Shown piece after piece: positions 45,639 through 54,180 of a DNA stretch of 64,000 nucleotides. Position 1 is the stretch's first letter, and each line of letters starts with the position of its first letter. The stretch covers positions 434,001 to 498,000 of the forward strand of contig NZ_JAKGAN010000001.1 of the NCBI RefSeq assembly GCF_023061135.1, in the 5' to 3' direction. The notes under the pieces were generated by a model that was not told where the DNA came from, searched no databases, and was given only the letters and a program-made list of their open reading frames with translations. This DNA comes from Chromohalobacter sarecensis (GTDB lineage: Bacteria; Pseudomonadota; Gammaproteobacteria; Pseudomonadales; Halomonadaceae). The position numbers and the translations under genes were made by a program.

Positions 45639-48104
45639 ATGGGCAAGCGATTCTTCTGGACTGCCCTCTCAGGCTTGATGACCGCCGCTGCCCACGCAGC
45701 GCCTCCCGCTCCCCTGCCCGCGCAGCAGATGGACTGGCAGCCTTGGGGCGATAGTGCGCCGCAAGGCGCGTTGTGTAGCGGGCGTTACGTCGAGCCGGGC
45801 TATCAGCTGCGCGCCGGCGATACGCCTCGGCAGATCCGCACCGATTCCGCTGAAGCGGCCTATGGCGACGATGGCGGCACCATACTGTCTGGCGAGGTGG
45901 CGCTGCGGCGAGGCGAGACGCAACTCGAGTCGCCGCGCGTGCGTGTCAACGCCGAGCGCGACCGCGCCTTCGCCGAGGGGCCGACGGCGGTTCGCAACCC
46001 AGGGCTGCTGGTGCGCGGCGGCGATGCCAGCATGGCGCTGGATAGCGACGCCGCTCAAATCGACGACGCGCATTACGTCGTTCATGATCAGCGCTTGCGC
46101 GGCGATGCTGTCGAACTTCAACGCCTGGCGGATGGCCGCTACCGTCTCGACGACGCCAGCTTCACCACCTGCGAGCCGGGTAATCGCCTGTGGCGCATGG
46201 TGGGCAGCGACGTGACCCTGGACCGTGAAGAGGGCTTCGGTACCGCCACCAATGCGCGCCTGGAGATGGGCGATGTGCCGGTGTTCTACTGGCCATGGGT
46301 GCGCTTTCCCATCGACGATCGTCGGCAAAGCGGCTTTCTATGGCCGACGCTGGGCTTCTCGGGCGATGGATTCGACTATACCCAGCCCTACTATCTCAAC
46401 CTGGCGCCCAATTACGATGCCACCTTGTCACCGCGCTGGATGAGCGAGCATGGCGCCATGCTGGGCGGTGAGTTCCGTTACTTGTTCGGTAGCGATCAGG
46501 GGACGGTCGAAGGCGCCTACTTGGCCAGCGACCGGGGCGGTAAAAGCGACAATCCCAACGATCCCGATGACGCCTTCGAAGACGAAGCGCGCTGGTACAT
46601 CGATTATCAGCATGCGGGACGCTTCTCGTCGCAGCTGGATTATCAACTGGCCTATGGTGCGGCGAGCGACGGCCGCTACTTCGATGATTTCGGTCGCAAT
46701 TTCGCTGAGCAGGATACCGATCACCTGGATCGTCTGGCGCGCACGACCTATCGCGGCGATACCTGGCGTCTCGACGCGCGTGTCCAAGGGTATCAAAAGC
46801 TCGATTATCCGCTCGATGAGGACGACAAGCCGTTCTATCGACTGCCCAGCCTGAGCGCGGATGCCCGCTGGAGTCAGGACAACGGCTTCTACCAGGAGTG
46901 GAATTCCAATGCGACCTACTTCTGGCGCAACCTCGACGGTGTCGACAGCCAAGGGTTCTGGACGGATGAGGAAACCGGCAATCGGCGTAGAATTCCAGAG
47001 CGTGAGGCCGCCAATGGCTCGCGCGTGCATCTGACACCGGCGCTGGGGTGGCGCGCCGATCCCAGTTGGGGCTTTTTAGAGCCGCGTGCGCAGCTGTGGC
47101 AGTCGAGTTATCAACTCGATTACGGCAACCGCCAAACCGACCGCGACGAGGACCCTTCCCTGGTGGCGCCGGTGCTGTCGATGGACTCCGGGCTAATTTT
47201 CGAGCGCGACACCACAATATTCGGTACCGATTGGCGTCAGACCCTGGAGCCGCGGCTCTACTACGCCTATGTGCCAGAGCGTGACCAGAGCGATTTTCCC
47301 GATTTCGACACCAGCGAGCGTGCCGTCTCCTGGGGGCAATTATGGTCGCCTTACCGTTTCTCCGGCGCCGACCGCCTGGGCGATGTCAACAAACTGTCCT
47401 ACGGCGCCACTACGCGCTTCTTGGAAGATGCTACCGGCCGTGAACGCTTGTCGCTGTCGGTGGGCCAGAGCAGCTATTTCTCCAACCGCAACATCGACAT
47501 GAACGGCGACCCCGACACCTTGCCGGATCGTGAGCGCAACTATCAGGACTGGTACAACGCCACGCGGGACCGTTCGCCGGTGATCACCCAACTGGAATGG
47601 CAGATGACCGAGCGCTGGCGTAGCCGCTATTCCTGGTTCTACGATCCTGATCGCAGCATGACCGAGAAGGCCTCAGCGTATGTGCAGTATCAAGATCCTG
47701 CCGGCCACGTATTGAACCTTGGCTACAATTGGCAACTCGAAGGGTTCCAGCCGCAGGACGATGCCGAGGATCGTCTGGGCTACAATCGCGAGGATTACGA
47801 CGTGTCGTTCGCGTACCAGGCGACGCCGAGTCTGGATCTGATCGGTCGTTTCTTGTATGACAACACCAATGACCGCGCCCTGGAGCAATTGGCGGGTGTC
47901 CAGTTCAACGACTGTTGCTCCGCCGTACAACTCGTCTGGCGCGAGTGGGTCGAAGACAATGACACGGCTAATACTATCGATGACGACTACACGGATCGCG
48001 GACTGTTCCTGCGCTTCGTCTTCAAGGGCTTGGGTGGCGTTGGTCAGGAGGCCGACAGTTACTTCGAGGAAGCCATCCCCGGTTACCGGGCGACGAGCTT
48101 CTAA
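45639..48104 (+). CDS. lptD: LPS-assembly outer-membrane protein LptD
   Basis: An 821-residue outer-membrane protein that inserts lipopolysaccharide into the outer leaflet. It has a signal peptide (about 1-20, ending AHA), an OstA/LptA-like periplasmic jellyroll (about 60-210) and a C-terminal 26-strand barrel rich in aromatic and acidic residues. The four cysteines for the interlocked disulfides are present: C46, C178 and the pair C759-C760. GAGGACC precedes the ATG. It heads the conserved lptD-surA-pdxA-rsmA-apaG-apaH string. Confidence 0.96.
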   Translation: MGKRFFWTALSGLMTAAAHAAPPAPLPAQQMDWQPWGDSAPQGALCSGRYVEPGYQLRAGDTPRQIRTDSAEAAYGDDGGTILSGEVALRRGETQLESPRVRVNAERDRAFAEGPTAVRNPGLLVRGGDASMALDSDAAQIDDAHYVVHDQRLRGDAVELQRLADGRYRLDDASFTTCEPGNRLWRMVGSDVTLDREEGFGTATNARLEMGDVPVFYWPWVRFPIDDRRQSGFLWPTLGFSGDGFDYTQPYYLNLAPNYDATLSPRWMSEHGAMLGGEFRYLFGSDQGTVEGAYLASDRGGKSDNPNDPDDAFEDEARWYIDYQHAGRFSSQLDYQLAYGAASDGRYFDDFGRNFAEQDTDHLDRLARTTYRGDTWRLDARVQGYQKLDYPLDEDDKPFYRLPSLSADARWSQDNGFYQEWNSNATYFWRNLDGVDSQGFWTDEETGNRRRIPEREAANGSRVHLTPALGWRADPSWGFLEPRAQLWQSSYQLDYGNRQTDRDEDPSLVAPVLSMDSGLIFERDTTIFGTDWRQTLEPRLYYAYVPERDQSDFPDFDTSERAVSWGQLWSPYRFSGADRLGDVNKLSYGATTRFLEDATGRERLSLSVGQSSYFSNRNIDMNGDPDTLPDRERNYQDWYNATRDRSPVITQLEWQMTERWRSRYSWFYDPDRSMTEKASAYVQYQDPAGHVLNLGYNWQLEGFQPQDDAEDRLGYNREDYDVSFAYQATPSLDLIGRFLYDNTNDRALEQLAGVQFNDCCSAVQLVWREWVEDNDTANTIDDDYTDRGLFLRFVFKGLGGVGQEADSYFEEAIPGYRATSF

Positions 48105-48176
48105 GCCACATTGGCATCTATTCACCGCCGGTCCAGGCATGCGCCGGCGACAAGACAGTAACGTAGAGAGGACTTC

Positions 48177-49484
48177 ATGCGCTTGAGATCGTTCGCATCC
48201 CTGGGCTTCATGCTGCTGATGGCGTTGACGCCACTGGTAGCGCTGGCTCAACCCCAGCCGCTGGACCGCATCGTGGCGGTCGTCAACAAGGACGCGATCA
48301 TGCAGAGCCAGCTCGAGGATCGTGTCACCCAGGTGAGCAAGCAGATGGCCAGTCGCAATGTGCCCGTGCCGGACGAGGGTGACCTGCGCCGTCAGGTGCT
48401 CGACCGCATGATCGTCGAGCAGATCCAATTGCAGATGGCCGATCGCGCCAATGTGAGCATCGACGATACGCAGCTCAATGCCGCCGTGCGCGAAATCGCC
48501 GAGAACAACGACATGTCGATGGATGAATTCGCCGACTCGCTCGAGCAAGATGGCATGTCGTTGGCGATGGTGCGCGAACAAGTGCGTCGCGAGATGCTGC
48601 TGCGTCAGGTGCAGCAGAGCCAGGTTGCCAGTCGCGTCAACATTACCGACCGCGAAGTGGAGCGCTATCTCGATCAACAGGGTGACTCTTCCAACACGGC
48701 CTATCATCTGGCGCACATTCTCGTCTCGCTACCCCAGTCGCCTACGCCCGCGCAGGTCGAAAAGGCACAGACCGAGGCGCGCGATTTGTATCGCCAGCTA
48801 CAGGATGGCGCCGATTTTCAGCAGCTCGCCACGGCCGAATCCGAGGGCGAGCGAGCGAGTTCCGGCGGCGATTTGGGCTGGCGCCGTGGTGACCAGTTAC
48901 CGACGATCTTTGCCGATGTGGTACCCCAACTCGCCGACGGCGAGGTCAGCCAGCCGCTACGCAGCCCTAGCGGCTTCCACCTGGTCAAGCGCATCGAAAC
49001 GCGCGGTGGCCAGGGCGAACAGCAGACGGTGGTTACCGAGAACCAGGTGCGTCATATCCTGATTGGCACCAACCCGAACCGTAACGACGAGCAGGCCCAA
49101 GCGCTGGCCGAAGACGTGCGTCAGCGGATCGCGGGGGGCGAGAACTTTGCCGAGATGGCGCAGCAGTACAGCGATGACGACGGCAGTGCCCTCGATGGCG
49201 GCGAGCTGGGCTGGGTGCGTCCCGGGCAGATGGTGCCGTCGTTCGAGGATGCCGTGAACGACATGGACGTCGGCGAGTTGTCCCAGCCGGTGCGTTCGCG
49301 CTTCGGTTATCACGTGATCGAGCTCGAAGACCGTCGCCAAAAAGACGTGACGCGTGATGCCCAGCGCGAACAGGTCCGTCAGACCCTGTTCCAGCGCAAG
49401 GTGAACGACGAACTCGAAGCCTGGACGCAGGAAATCCGTTCCGGCGCGTACATCGATAACCGCCTGGAAGACGGCCAACAGTGA
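48177..49484 (+). CDS. surA: Periplasmic chaperone and peptidyl-prolyl isomerase SurA
   Basis: A 435-residue protein with a signal peptide (about 1-23, LMALTPLVALA), a SurA N-terminal chaperone domain (about 25-170) and two parvulin domains (about 175-275 and 285-385, each with the AHILV/RHILIG start and a GGDLGW or GGELGW core). It escorts outer-membrane proteins, LptD among them, which explains the gene order. The stop overlaps the start of pdxA (TGATG). Confidence 0.96.
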   Translation: MRLRSFASLGFMLLMALTPLVALAQPQPLDRIVAVVNKDAIMQSQLEDRVTQVSKQMASRNVPVPDEGDLRRQVLDRMIVEQIQLQMADRANVSIDDTQLNAAVREIAENNDMSMDEFADSLEQDGMSLAMVREQVRREMLLRQVQQSQVASRVNITDREVERYLDQQGDSSNTAYHLAHILVSLPQSPTPAQVEKAQTEARDLYRQLQDGADFQQLATAESEGERASSGGDLGWRRGDQLPTIFADVVPQLADGEVSQPLRSPSGFHLVKRIETRGGQGEQQTVVTENQVRHILIGTNPNRNDEQAQALAEDVRQRIAGGENFAEMAQQYSDDDGSALDGGELGWVRPGQMVPSFEDAVNDMDVGELSQPVRSRFGYHVIELEDRRQKDVTRDAQREQVRQTLFQRKVNDELEAWTQEIRSGAYIDNRLEDGQQ

Positions 49485-50506
49485 TGACGTCTTCTCCGGT
49501 GCTGGCATTGACCACCGGCGAGCCGGCGGGGATCGGCCCGGATTTGACGCTGGCGCTGGCGGCGGCTTGGCCGGATCACGAAACGCGCCTCGTCGCCATC
49601 GGTGATCCCGAATTGCTGGCCGAGCGGGCCGCGCGTCTGGCGCTGGCGGTGCGCATCGTCTCGTTGGCCGACGGGGCGCCGGTACCTGCGCCCCGTGACG
49701 GTGTTTTGCCGGTATGGCCGGTGCGGCTGCGAGCCCCCACCGAGGCCGGTCGGCTCGACCCCGCCAATGCCGCCTATGTGCTTGAAACGCTGGATGTCGC
49801 TATCGTGGCCTGTCGTGATGGCCATGCCGATGCCATGGTCACCGCCCCTTTGCACAAGGGCGCGATCATCGAGGGCGGCTATCCCGGTTTCACTGGCCAC
49901 ACTGAATACTTGCGCGATGCCTGTAGCGTCGAGGAAGTGGTAATGATGCTGGCCACCGAACGCACCGAACCGCCCTTGCGCGTGGCGTTGGCGACGACGC
50001 ATCTCCCCCTGCGTGAGGTGGCCGATGCCATCGATGCCGAGAGTTTACGTCGCGTGACAACGATTCTGGACGCGGATCTACGCCGCCACTTCGGCATCGC
50101 GCGGCCGCGTATCCTGGTTTGTGGTCTCAATCCGCACGCCGGCGAGGACGGCCACTTGGGTGTCGAAGAGCGTGATATCATCGCGCCGGCGCTGGCCGAG
50201 CTACGTCGCGATGGGCTGGATCTTATCGGTCCCTTGCCCGCCGATACGTTGTTCACACCGCATCATCTGAAACACGCCGATGCCGTACTCGCCATGTATC
50301 ACGACCAAGGCTTGCCGGTACTGAAATACGCCGGTTTCGGCGAAGCCGCCAACGTGACACTGGGGCTGCCGCTGATTCGCACCTCGGTCGATCACGGTAC
50401 GGCGCTCGACTTGGCCGCGAGTGGTCAGGCCGACGCCGGTAGCTTGCGGGTGGCGCTCGACGTCGCCGCCAGGATGGCCCACAGCGGCCATGCCGCACCT
50501 GAATGA
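49484..50506 (+). CDS. pdxA: 4-hydroxythreonine-4-phosphate dehydrogenase
   Basis: A 340-residue NAD-dependent enzyme of vitamin B6 synthesis. The start MTSSPVLALTTGEPAGIGPDL is typical; conserved metal- and substrate-binding stretches are APLHKGAIIEGG, GHTEYLRDAC, GLNPHAGEDGHLG and MYHDQGLPVLKYAGF. A GTG three bases upstream is possible, but the ATG that overlaps the surA stop is preferred. Vitamin B6 cofactor supply is unrelated to the neighbours, although the gene order is widespread. Confidence 0.95.
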   Translation: MTSSPVLALTTGEPAGIGPDLTLALAAAWPDHETRLVAIGDPELLAERAARLALAVRIVSLADGAPVPAPRDGVLPVWPVRLRAPTEAGRLDPANAAYVLETLDVAIVACRDGHADAMVTAPLHKGAIIEGGYPGFTGHTEYLRDACSVEEVVMMLATERTEPPLRVALATTHLPLREVADAIDAESLRRVTTILDADLRRHFGIARPRILVCGLNPHAGEDGHLGVEERDIIAPALAELRRDGLDLIGPLPADTLFTPHHLKHADAVLAMYHDQGLPVLKYAGFGEAANVTLGLPLIRTSVDHGTALDLAASGQADAGSLRVALDVAARMAHSGHAAPE

Positions 50507-50539
50507 ATGCCCGATTGCCCCAAGGAATACGCCACCTCC

Positions 50540-51355
50540 ATGTCCAATCGCCCCCCGGTCCACCAGGCCCGTAAACGCTTCGGCCAGAACTTCTTACGCG
50601 ACCCCGGCGTCATCGCGCGTATCGTGCACGCCATCGCACCACGGGCCGACCAACGCTTGATAGAAATCGGCCCCGGACAAGGCGCGTTGACGGAGCCGTT
50701 GCTAGATGCCGCCGGCGTGCTGGAGGTCATCGAGCTGGATCGTGACCTGATCCCGGGGCTGCGTGTGCAGTTCTTCAATTATCCGGGGTTCGTCATCCAC
50801 GAAGGGGACGCGCTCAAGTTCGATTTTGCCGCTCTCGCCGCGGAAGGGGAGACGCCCGGCAAGCCGCTACGTGTCATCGGCAACTTGCCCTACAATATCT
50901 CCACGCCGCTGATCTTCCATCTGTTGACGGCGCGCGACGCCATCGTCGACATGCATTTCATGCTGCAAAGGGAAGTCGTCGAGCGTCTGGCAGCGACACC
51001 GGGCAGCTCGGCATGGGGCCGCCTGTCGGTCATGGCGCAGTATTATTGCCGCGTGGACAATCTGTTCGTGGTCCCGCCGGAGGCCTTCACGCCGCGCCCC
51101 AAGGTCGAGTCGGCGATCGTGCGTCTGGCGCCGCACGCCGAGCCGCCGCATGTCGCGCATGATGAAGCGCTGTTCAGCGACATCGTGCGCGAGGCCTTCG
51201 GTCAGCGTCGCAAGACTTTGCGTAACAACTTCAAGGGGCGTCTCGACGACGTGGCTTGGGACGCGTTGGAGATCGATGCGGGTCGGCGCCCGCAGACGCT
51301 GAACGTCGAAGAACTGGTGCGTATCGCCAATCATGTTGCGGGAGCGACGCCATGA
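50540..51355 (+). CDS. rsmA: 16S rRNA (A1518/A1519-N6)-dimethyltransferase RsmA (KsgA)
   Basis: A 271-residue Rossmann methyltransferase (E. coli 273). It starts PPVHQARKRFGQNFLRD, has the SAM motif EIGPGQGALTEPL and the catalytic NLPYNIS loop, and FTPRPKVESAIVRL near the C-terminal domain. The ATG at 50540 gives the usual start; an ATG at 50507 would add 11 residues and touches the pdxA stop, so some doubt remains. The stop overlaps apaG by 4 bases. Confidence 0.94.
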   Translation: MSNRPPVHQARKRFGQNFLRDPGVIARIVHAIAPRADQRLIEIGPGQGALTEPLLDAAGVLEVIELDRDLIPGLRVQFFNYPGFVIHEGDALKFDFAALAAEGETPGKPLRVIGNLPYNISTPLIFHLLTARDAIVDMHFMLQREVVERLAATPGSSAWGRLSVMAQYYCRVDNLFVVPPEAFTPRPKVESAIVRLAPHAEPPHVAHDEALFSDIVREAFGQRRKTLRNNFKGRLDDVAWDALEIDAGRRPQTLNVEELVRIANHVAGATP

Positions 51356-51735
51356 GCGAAGTGGCCGCCGATGTCCAGGTGGAGGTCGAACCCGCCTACC
51401 AAGCAGGTGAATCCGCCCCCGCCGAACAGCGTTATGTCTTCAGTTATACGATTACCGTGCACAACCGCTCGATGCGTTCGATCCAGCTGTTGGCGCGTCA
51501 TTGGCAGATCACCCAGAGCAGTGGCAAGGTGCAGGAAGTGCGTGGCAAGGGGGTCGTCGGGCAACAGCCGTTGATCGGCCCCGGTCAGCGCTTTCGCTAT
51601 ACCAGCCGCGCGGTGCTCGATGGCCCGGTGGGCGTCATGGAAGGCAGTTACACCTGCCTGGACACGACCGAGCAGCGCGCCTTCGAGGTCCCCATCGCGG
51701 CCTTCCGTCTCGCGGGGCCCAACCAGATACACTGA
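51352..51735 (+). CDS. apaG: ApaG protein (Co2+/Mg2+ efflux-associated)
   Basis: A 127-residue fibronectin-III-like beta-sandwich protein. The family core is visible: YVFSYTITVHNRSMRSIQLLARHWQ, VRGKGVVGQQPLIGPGQRFRYTS and GVMEGSYTC. Its biochemical role is unclear; it has been linked to cobalt and magnesium resistance. Overlap of 4 bases with rsmA shows co-translation. apaH follows after 14 bases. Confidence 0.94.
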   Translation: MSEVAADVQVEVEPAYQAGESAPAEQRYVFSYTITVHNRSMRSIQLLARHWQITQSSGKVQEVRGKGVVGQQPLIGPGQRFRYTSRAVLDGPVGVMEGSYTCLDTTEQRAFEVPIAAFRLAGPNQIH

Positions 51736-51749
51736 GTGTCGGGAGAAAT

Positions 51750-52568
51750 ATGTCGACATATGCCATCGGCGACCTTCAGGGTTGCCATGAAGAATTCGCG
51801 GCGCTGCTCGAGCGGATCGCCTTCGATCCGCAGCGCGACCGCCTGTGGCTGGTGGGCGACCTGGTCAACCGTGGCCCGGGGTCGCTTGATTGTCTACGTG
51901 CCGTGAAGGCGCTGGGCGACAGTGCCCGAGTGGTACTGGGCAATCACGATTTTCATCTGCTGGCGGCGGCCTGGGCCGATGCGCCGCTCAAGCGTTCCGA
52001 TACGCTGCAACCGATTCTCGAAGCTGATGACCGCGACGAGCTGCTCGATTGGCTGCGTCGCCAGCCGCTGTTGGTGCATGATGCCGCGCTCGACGCCGTC
52101 ATGGTACATGCCGGATTGTTGCCACATTGGTCGCTGACGCAGGCGAGCGATTATGCCGCCGAGGTCGAGGCGGTGCTGCGCGGTGATGCGGTGGGTGACT
52201 TCCTGGCGGCGATGTACGGCAATTCACCGGCGCGTTGGTCGGAGGACCTGCGTGGCATCGAGCGCATGCGCGTCATCGTCAATACCTTCACGCGCATGCG
52301 CTTCATCGCCGCCGACGGCACGCTCGACTTCGATGCCAAGGAAGGGCTGGATAGTGCGCCCGAGGGTTTCGCGCCCTGGTTCACCTACCCGCGCCATGAT
52401 GACCCGCGTATCGTCTTCGGCCACTGGGCGGCGCTTGAGGGCAAGACCCCCGACGCCCGTGTGCGTGCCCTGGCGCTGGATACCGGCTGCGTGTGGGGCA
52501 GCGAGCTGACCGCGGTCGATCTGGAAAGCGGCGAACGCTACGTCGAGCCGGCCCATCCGCGGCGTTGA
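51750..52568 (+). CDS. apaH: Diadenosine tetraphosphatase (symmetrical)
   Basis: A 272-residue metallophosphatase that splits Ap4A to two ADP and removes Np4 caps from RNA. Metal motifs: YAIGDLQGCHEEF, LVGDLVNRGPGS, LGNHDFHLL and VFGHWAAL. GGGAGAA lies 3 to 4 bases before the ATG. Last gene of the classic lptD string. Confidence 0.95.
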   Translation: MSTYAIGDLQGCHEEFAALLERIAFDPQRDRLWLVGDLVNRGPGSLDCLRAVKALGDSARVVLGNHDFHLLAAAWADAPLKRSDTLQPILEADDRDELLDWLRRQPLLVHDAALDAVMVHAGLLPHWSLTQASDYAAEVEAVLRGDAVGDFLAAMYGNSPARWSEDLRGIERMRVIVNTFTRMRFIAADGTLDFDAKEGLDSAPEGFAPWFTYPRHDDPRIVFGHWAALEGKTPDARVRALALDTGCVWGSELTAVDLESGERYVEPAHPRR

Positions 52569-52591
52569 GTCTACCCTCAAGGAGCGATTAC

Positions 52592-52924
52592 ATGTCCGAC
52601 GAGACAAACTTTACCCACCTTACGCCGACTACGTTGGCTGAATGGCTCGACAGCGCCCATGAGCTGACGCTGGTCGATATCCGCGACCCGTTGAGTTACT
52701 CACAGGGTCATATTCCCGGCAGCCATCACCTCGACAATGCCAGCGTGGCGGAATTGTTCGAGCAGGCGCCGCGCGAACGCCCGATGGTCGTGGTCTGTTA
52801 TCACGGTCATTCCAGCCAGCAGGCGGCGACCTGGCTGGCGGCCCAAGGCTTTAGCGATGTCTATAGCCTGGACGGCGGCTTCACCGACTGGGCCGCGCGT
52901 CATCCCGAGCGGGTCGAGCACTGA
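52592..52924 (+). CDS. glpE: Thiosulfate sulfurtransferase GlpE (rhodanese)
   Basis: A 110-residue single rhodanese domain. The catalytic Cys69 lies in VVVCYHGHSSQQAA, the loop that in E. coli GlpE holds Cys65; LVDIRDPLSYSQGHIPGSHHL matches the N-terminal CH2A segment. It transfers sulfur from thiosulfate to cyanide, thiols or thioredoxin. AAGGAG sits 6 bases before the ATG. Despite the symbol there is no glycerol operon here. Confidence 0.9.
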   Translation: MSDETNFTHLTPTTLAEWLDSAHELTLVDIRDPLSYSQGHIPGSHHLDNASVAELFEQAPRERPMVVVCYHGHSSQQAATWLAAQGFSDVYSLDGGFTDWAARHPERVEH

Positions 52925-52928
52925 GCTC

Positions 52929-54068
52929 ATGAACGAGCCGCGCGATGTGCTCGAAGGTTTCGCCGTCTACCGGGTCGGCGGTGCGGTGCGCGATGCGCGC
53001 CTGGGCTGGCCGGTCACCGACGAGGATTGGGTCGTGGTCGGCGCTACGCCGGACGCACTCACCGCACGGGGATTCATTCCCGTAGGACGCGACTTTCCGG
53101 TCTTCCTGCACCCGGTGACCCACGAGGAATATGCCCTGGCGCGTACCGAGCGCAAGCAGGGCCATGGGTATACCGGGTTTGTAGTTCATGCCAGCCCTGA
53201 AGTGACCCTCGAGGAAGACCTGGTACGCCGCGACCTGACCATCAACGCCATGGCGGAAGACGCTGCGGGGCATCTGGTCGATCCTTTCCAGGGTGCGCAG
53301 GATCTCGAGGCGCGCGTGCTGCGTCATGTCTCCGAGGCGTTCGTCGAAGACCCCTTGCGTGTGCTGCGCACGGCGCGCTTCTGGGCGCGCTATCGCGAGT
53401 TGGGCTTCGTCATTGCCGATGACACGAAGCGCTTGATGCGCTGGCTGTGCGACAGCGGCGAAATCGGCCACCTTGTCGCCGAGCGTGTCTGGCAGGAGAC
53501 CGTCAAGGCATTGGGTGAACCACGCCCCATCGCCTATTTCACGGCGCTGCAAGAGTGTGGGGCCCTGGCCGTGTGGATGCCGGAACTGGACGACGACGCC
53601 GATCTCGCGCAGGGCGAGGCCGCGATGGCGATCTTGCCCGCCAACCACGACCCCGCGATGTGGCGCTGGGCACGCTTGCTCGAAGCCCTGGCCGATGATG
53701 CGCGTGAGGCCCTGTGCGAGCGCCTGCGCGTGCCCAATGCGTGGCGCGATCTGTCTCGCCAGGTAGCGCGTACCCGGACGTTGCGGCAGAAGGACGACGA
53801 TGTCGGGCTGACGGGTGCCGACGTGATGGCCTGGTTCGATGCCATCGATGCCTGGAGGCGGTCCGAACGTGTCGAGCCCTTGCAGCGTTATCTGGCGCTG
53901 GAAGCGCCGGCGTTGGCCGAATGTGTGGGTGAGGCTTGGCAGTTCGCGAGTGCGATTCAGGCGCAGGCGTTGCTCGAGGAAGGCTATCGCGGCAAGGCGC
54001 TGGGGGAAGCACTGGCGCAACGTCGCTTGGCGAGTATCGACGACGTGGTCCGGCTTTATAAGCTGTAA
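52929..54068 (+). CDS. cca: tRNA nucleotidyltransferase (CCA-adding), HD-less
   Basis: A 379-residue class II CCA-adding enzyme. The head domain has YRVGGAVRDARLG and the metal pair in TDEDWVVVG, then RRDLTINAMAED and EDPLRVLRTARFWARY, all closely like E. coli Cca. The C-terminal HD phosphohydrolase site, seen in E. coli as a CHDLGKG stretch in its 412 residues, is missing: the corresponding region reads HDPAMWRWARLLEAL, and the protein is about 30 residues shorter. It starts 4 bases after glpE. The tRNA genes in the window already encode CCA, so the enzyme serves repair. Confidence 0.94.
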   Translation: MNEPRDVLEGFAVYRVGGAVRDARLGWPVTDEDWVVVGATPDALTARGFIPVGRDFPVFLHPVTHEEYALARTERKQGHGYTGFVVHASPEVTLEEDLVRRDLTINAMAEDAAGHLVDPFQGAQDLEARVLRHVSEAFVEDPLRVLRTARFWARYRELGFVIADDTKRLMRWLCDSGEIGHLVAERVWQETVKALGEPRPIAYFTALQECGALAVWMPELDDDADLAQGEAAMAILPANHDPAMWRWARLLEALADDAREALCERLRVPNAWRDLSRQVARTRTLRQKDDDVGLTGADVMAWFDAIDAWRRSERVEPLQRYLALEAPALAECVGEAWQFASAIQAQALLEEGYRGKALGEALAQRRLASIDDVVRLYKL

Positions 54069-54132
54069 GCCTTGGCCGTGATCGAGATGAACGCGACGGG
54101 AAGATATAAAAAACGGCAGTATAAAAACACAG

Positions 54133-54165
54133 AGGGGGCCGTGATGGCCCCCTTCGTAGTTTTAT
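54133..54165. terminator. Bidirectional terminator between cca and gntP
   Basis: A GC-rich stem GGGGGCC (54134-54140) with GGCCCCC (54146-54152) and a 5-base loop, extended by an A-T pair. TTTTA follows on the plus side and the minus side runs into TGTTTTTATA, so it can stop both cca and gntP. Confidence 0.8.
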
Positions 54166-54180
54166 ACGTGCGTGGCGGGA

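Noticed and set aside
52881-54020. Open frame of 379 codons opposite cca
   Set aside because: Same-length shadow of cca with no motif or translation signal.
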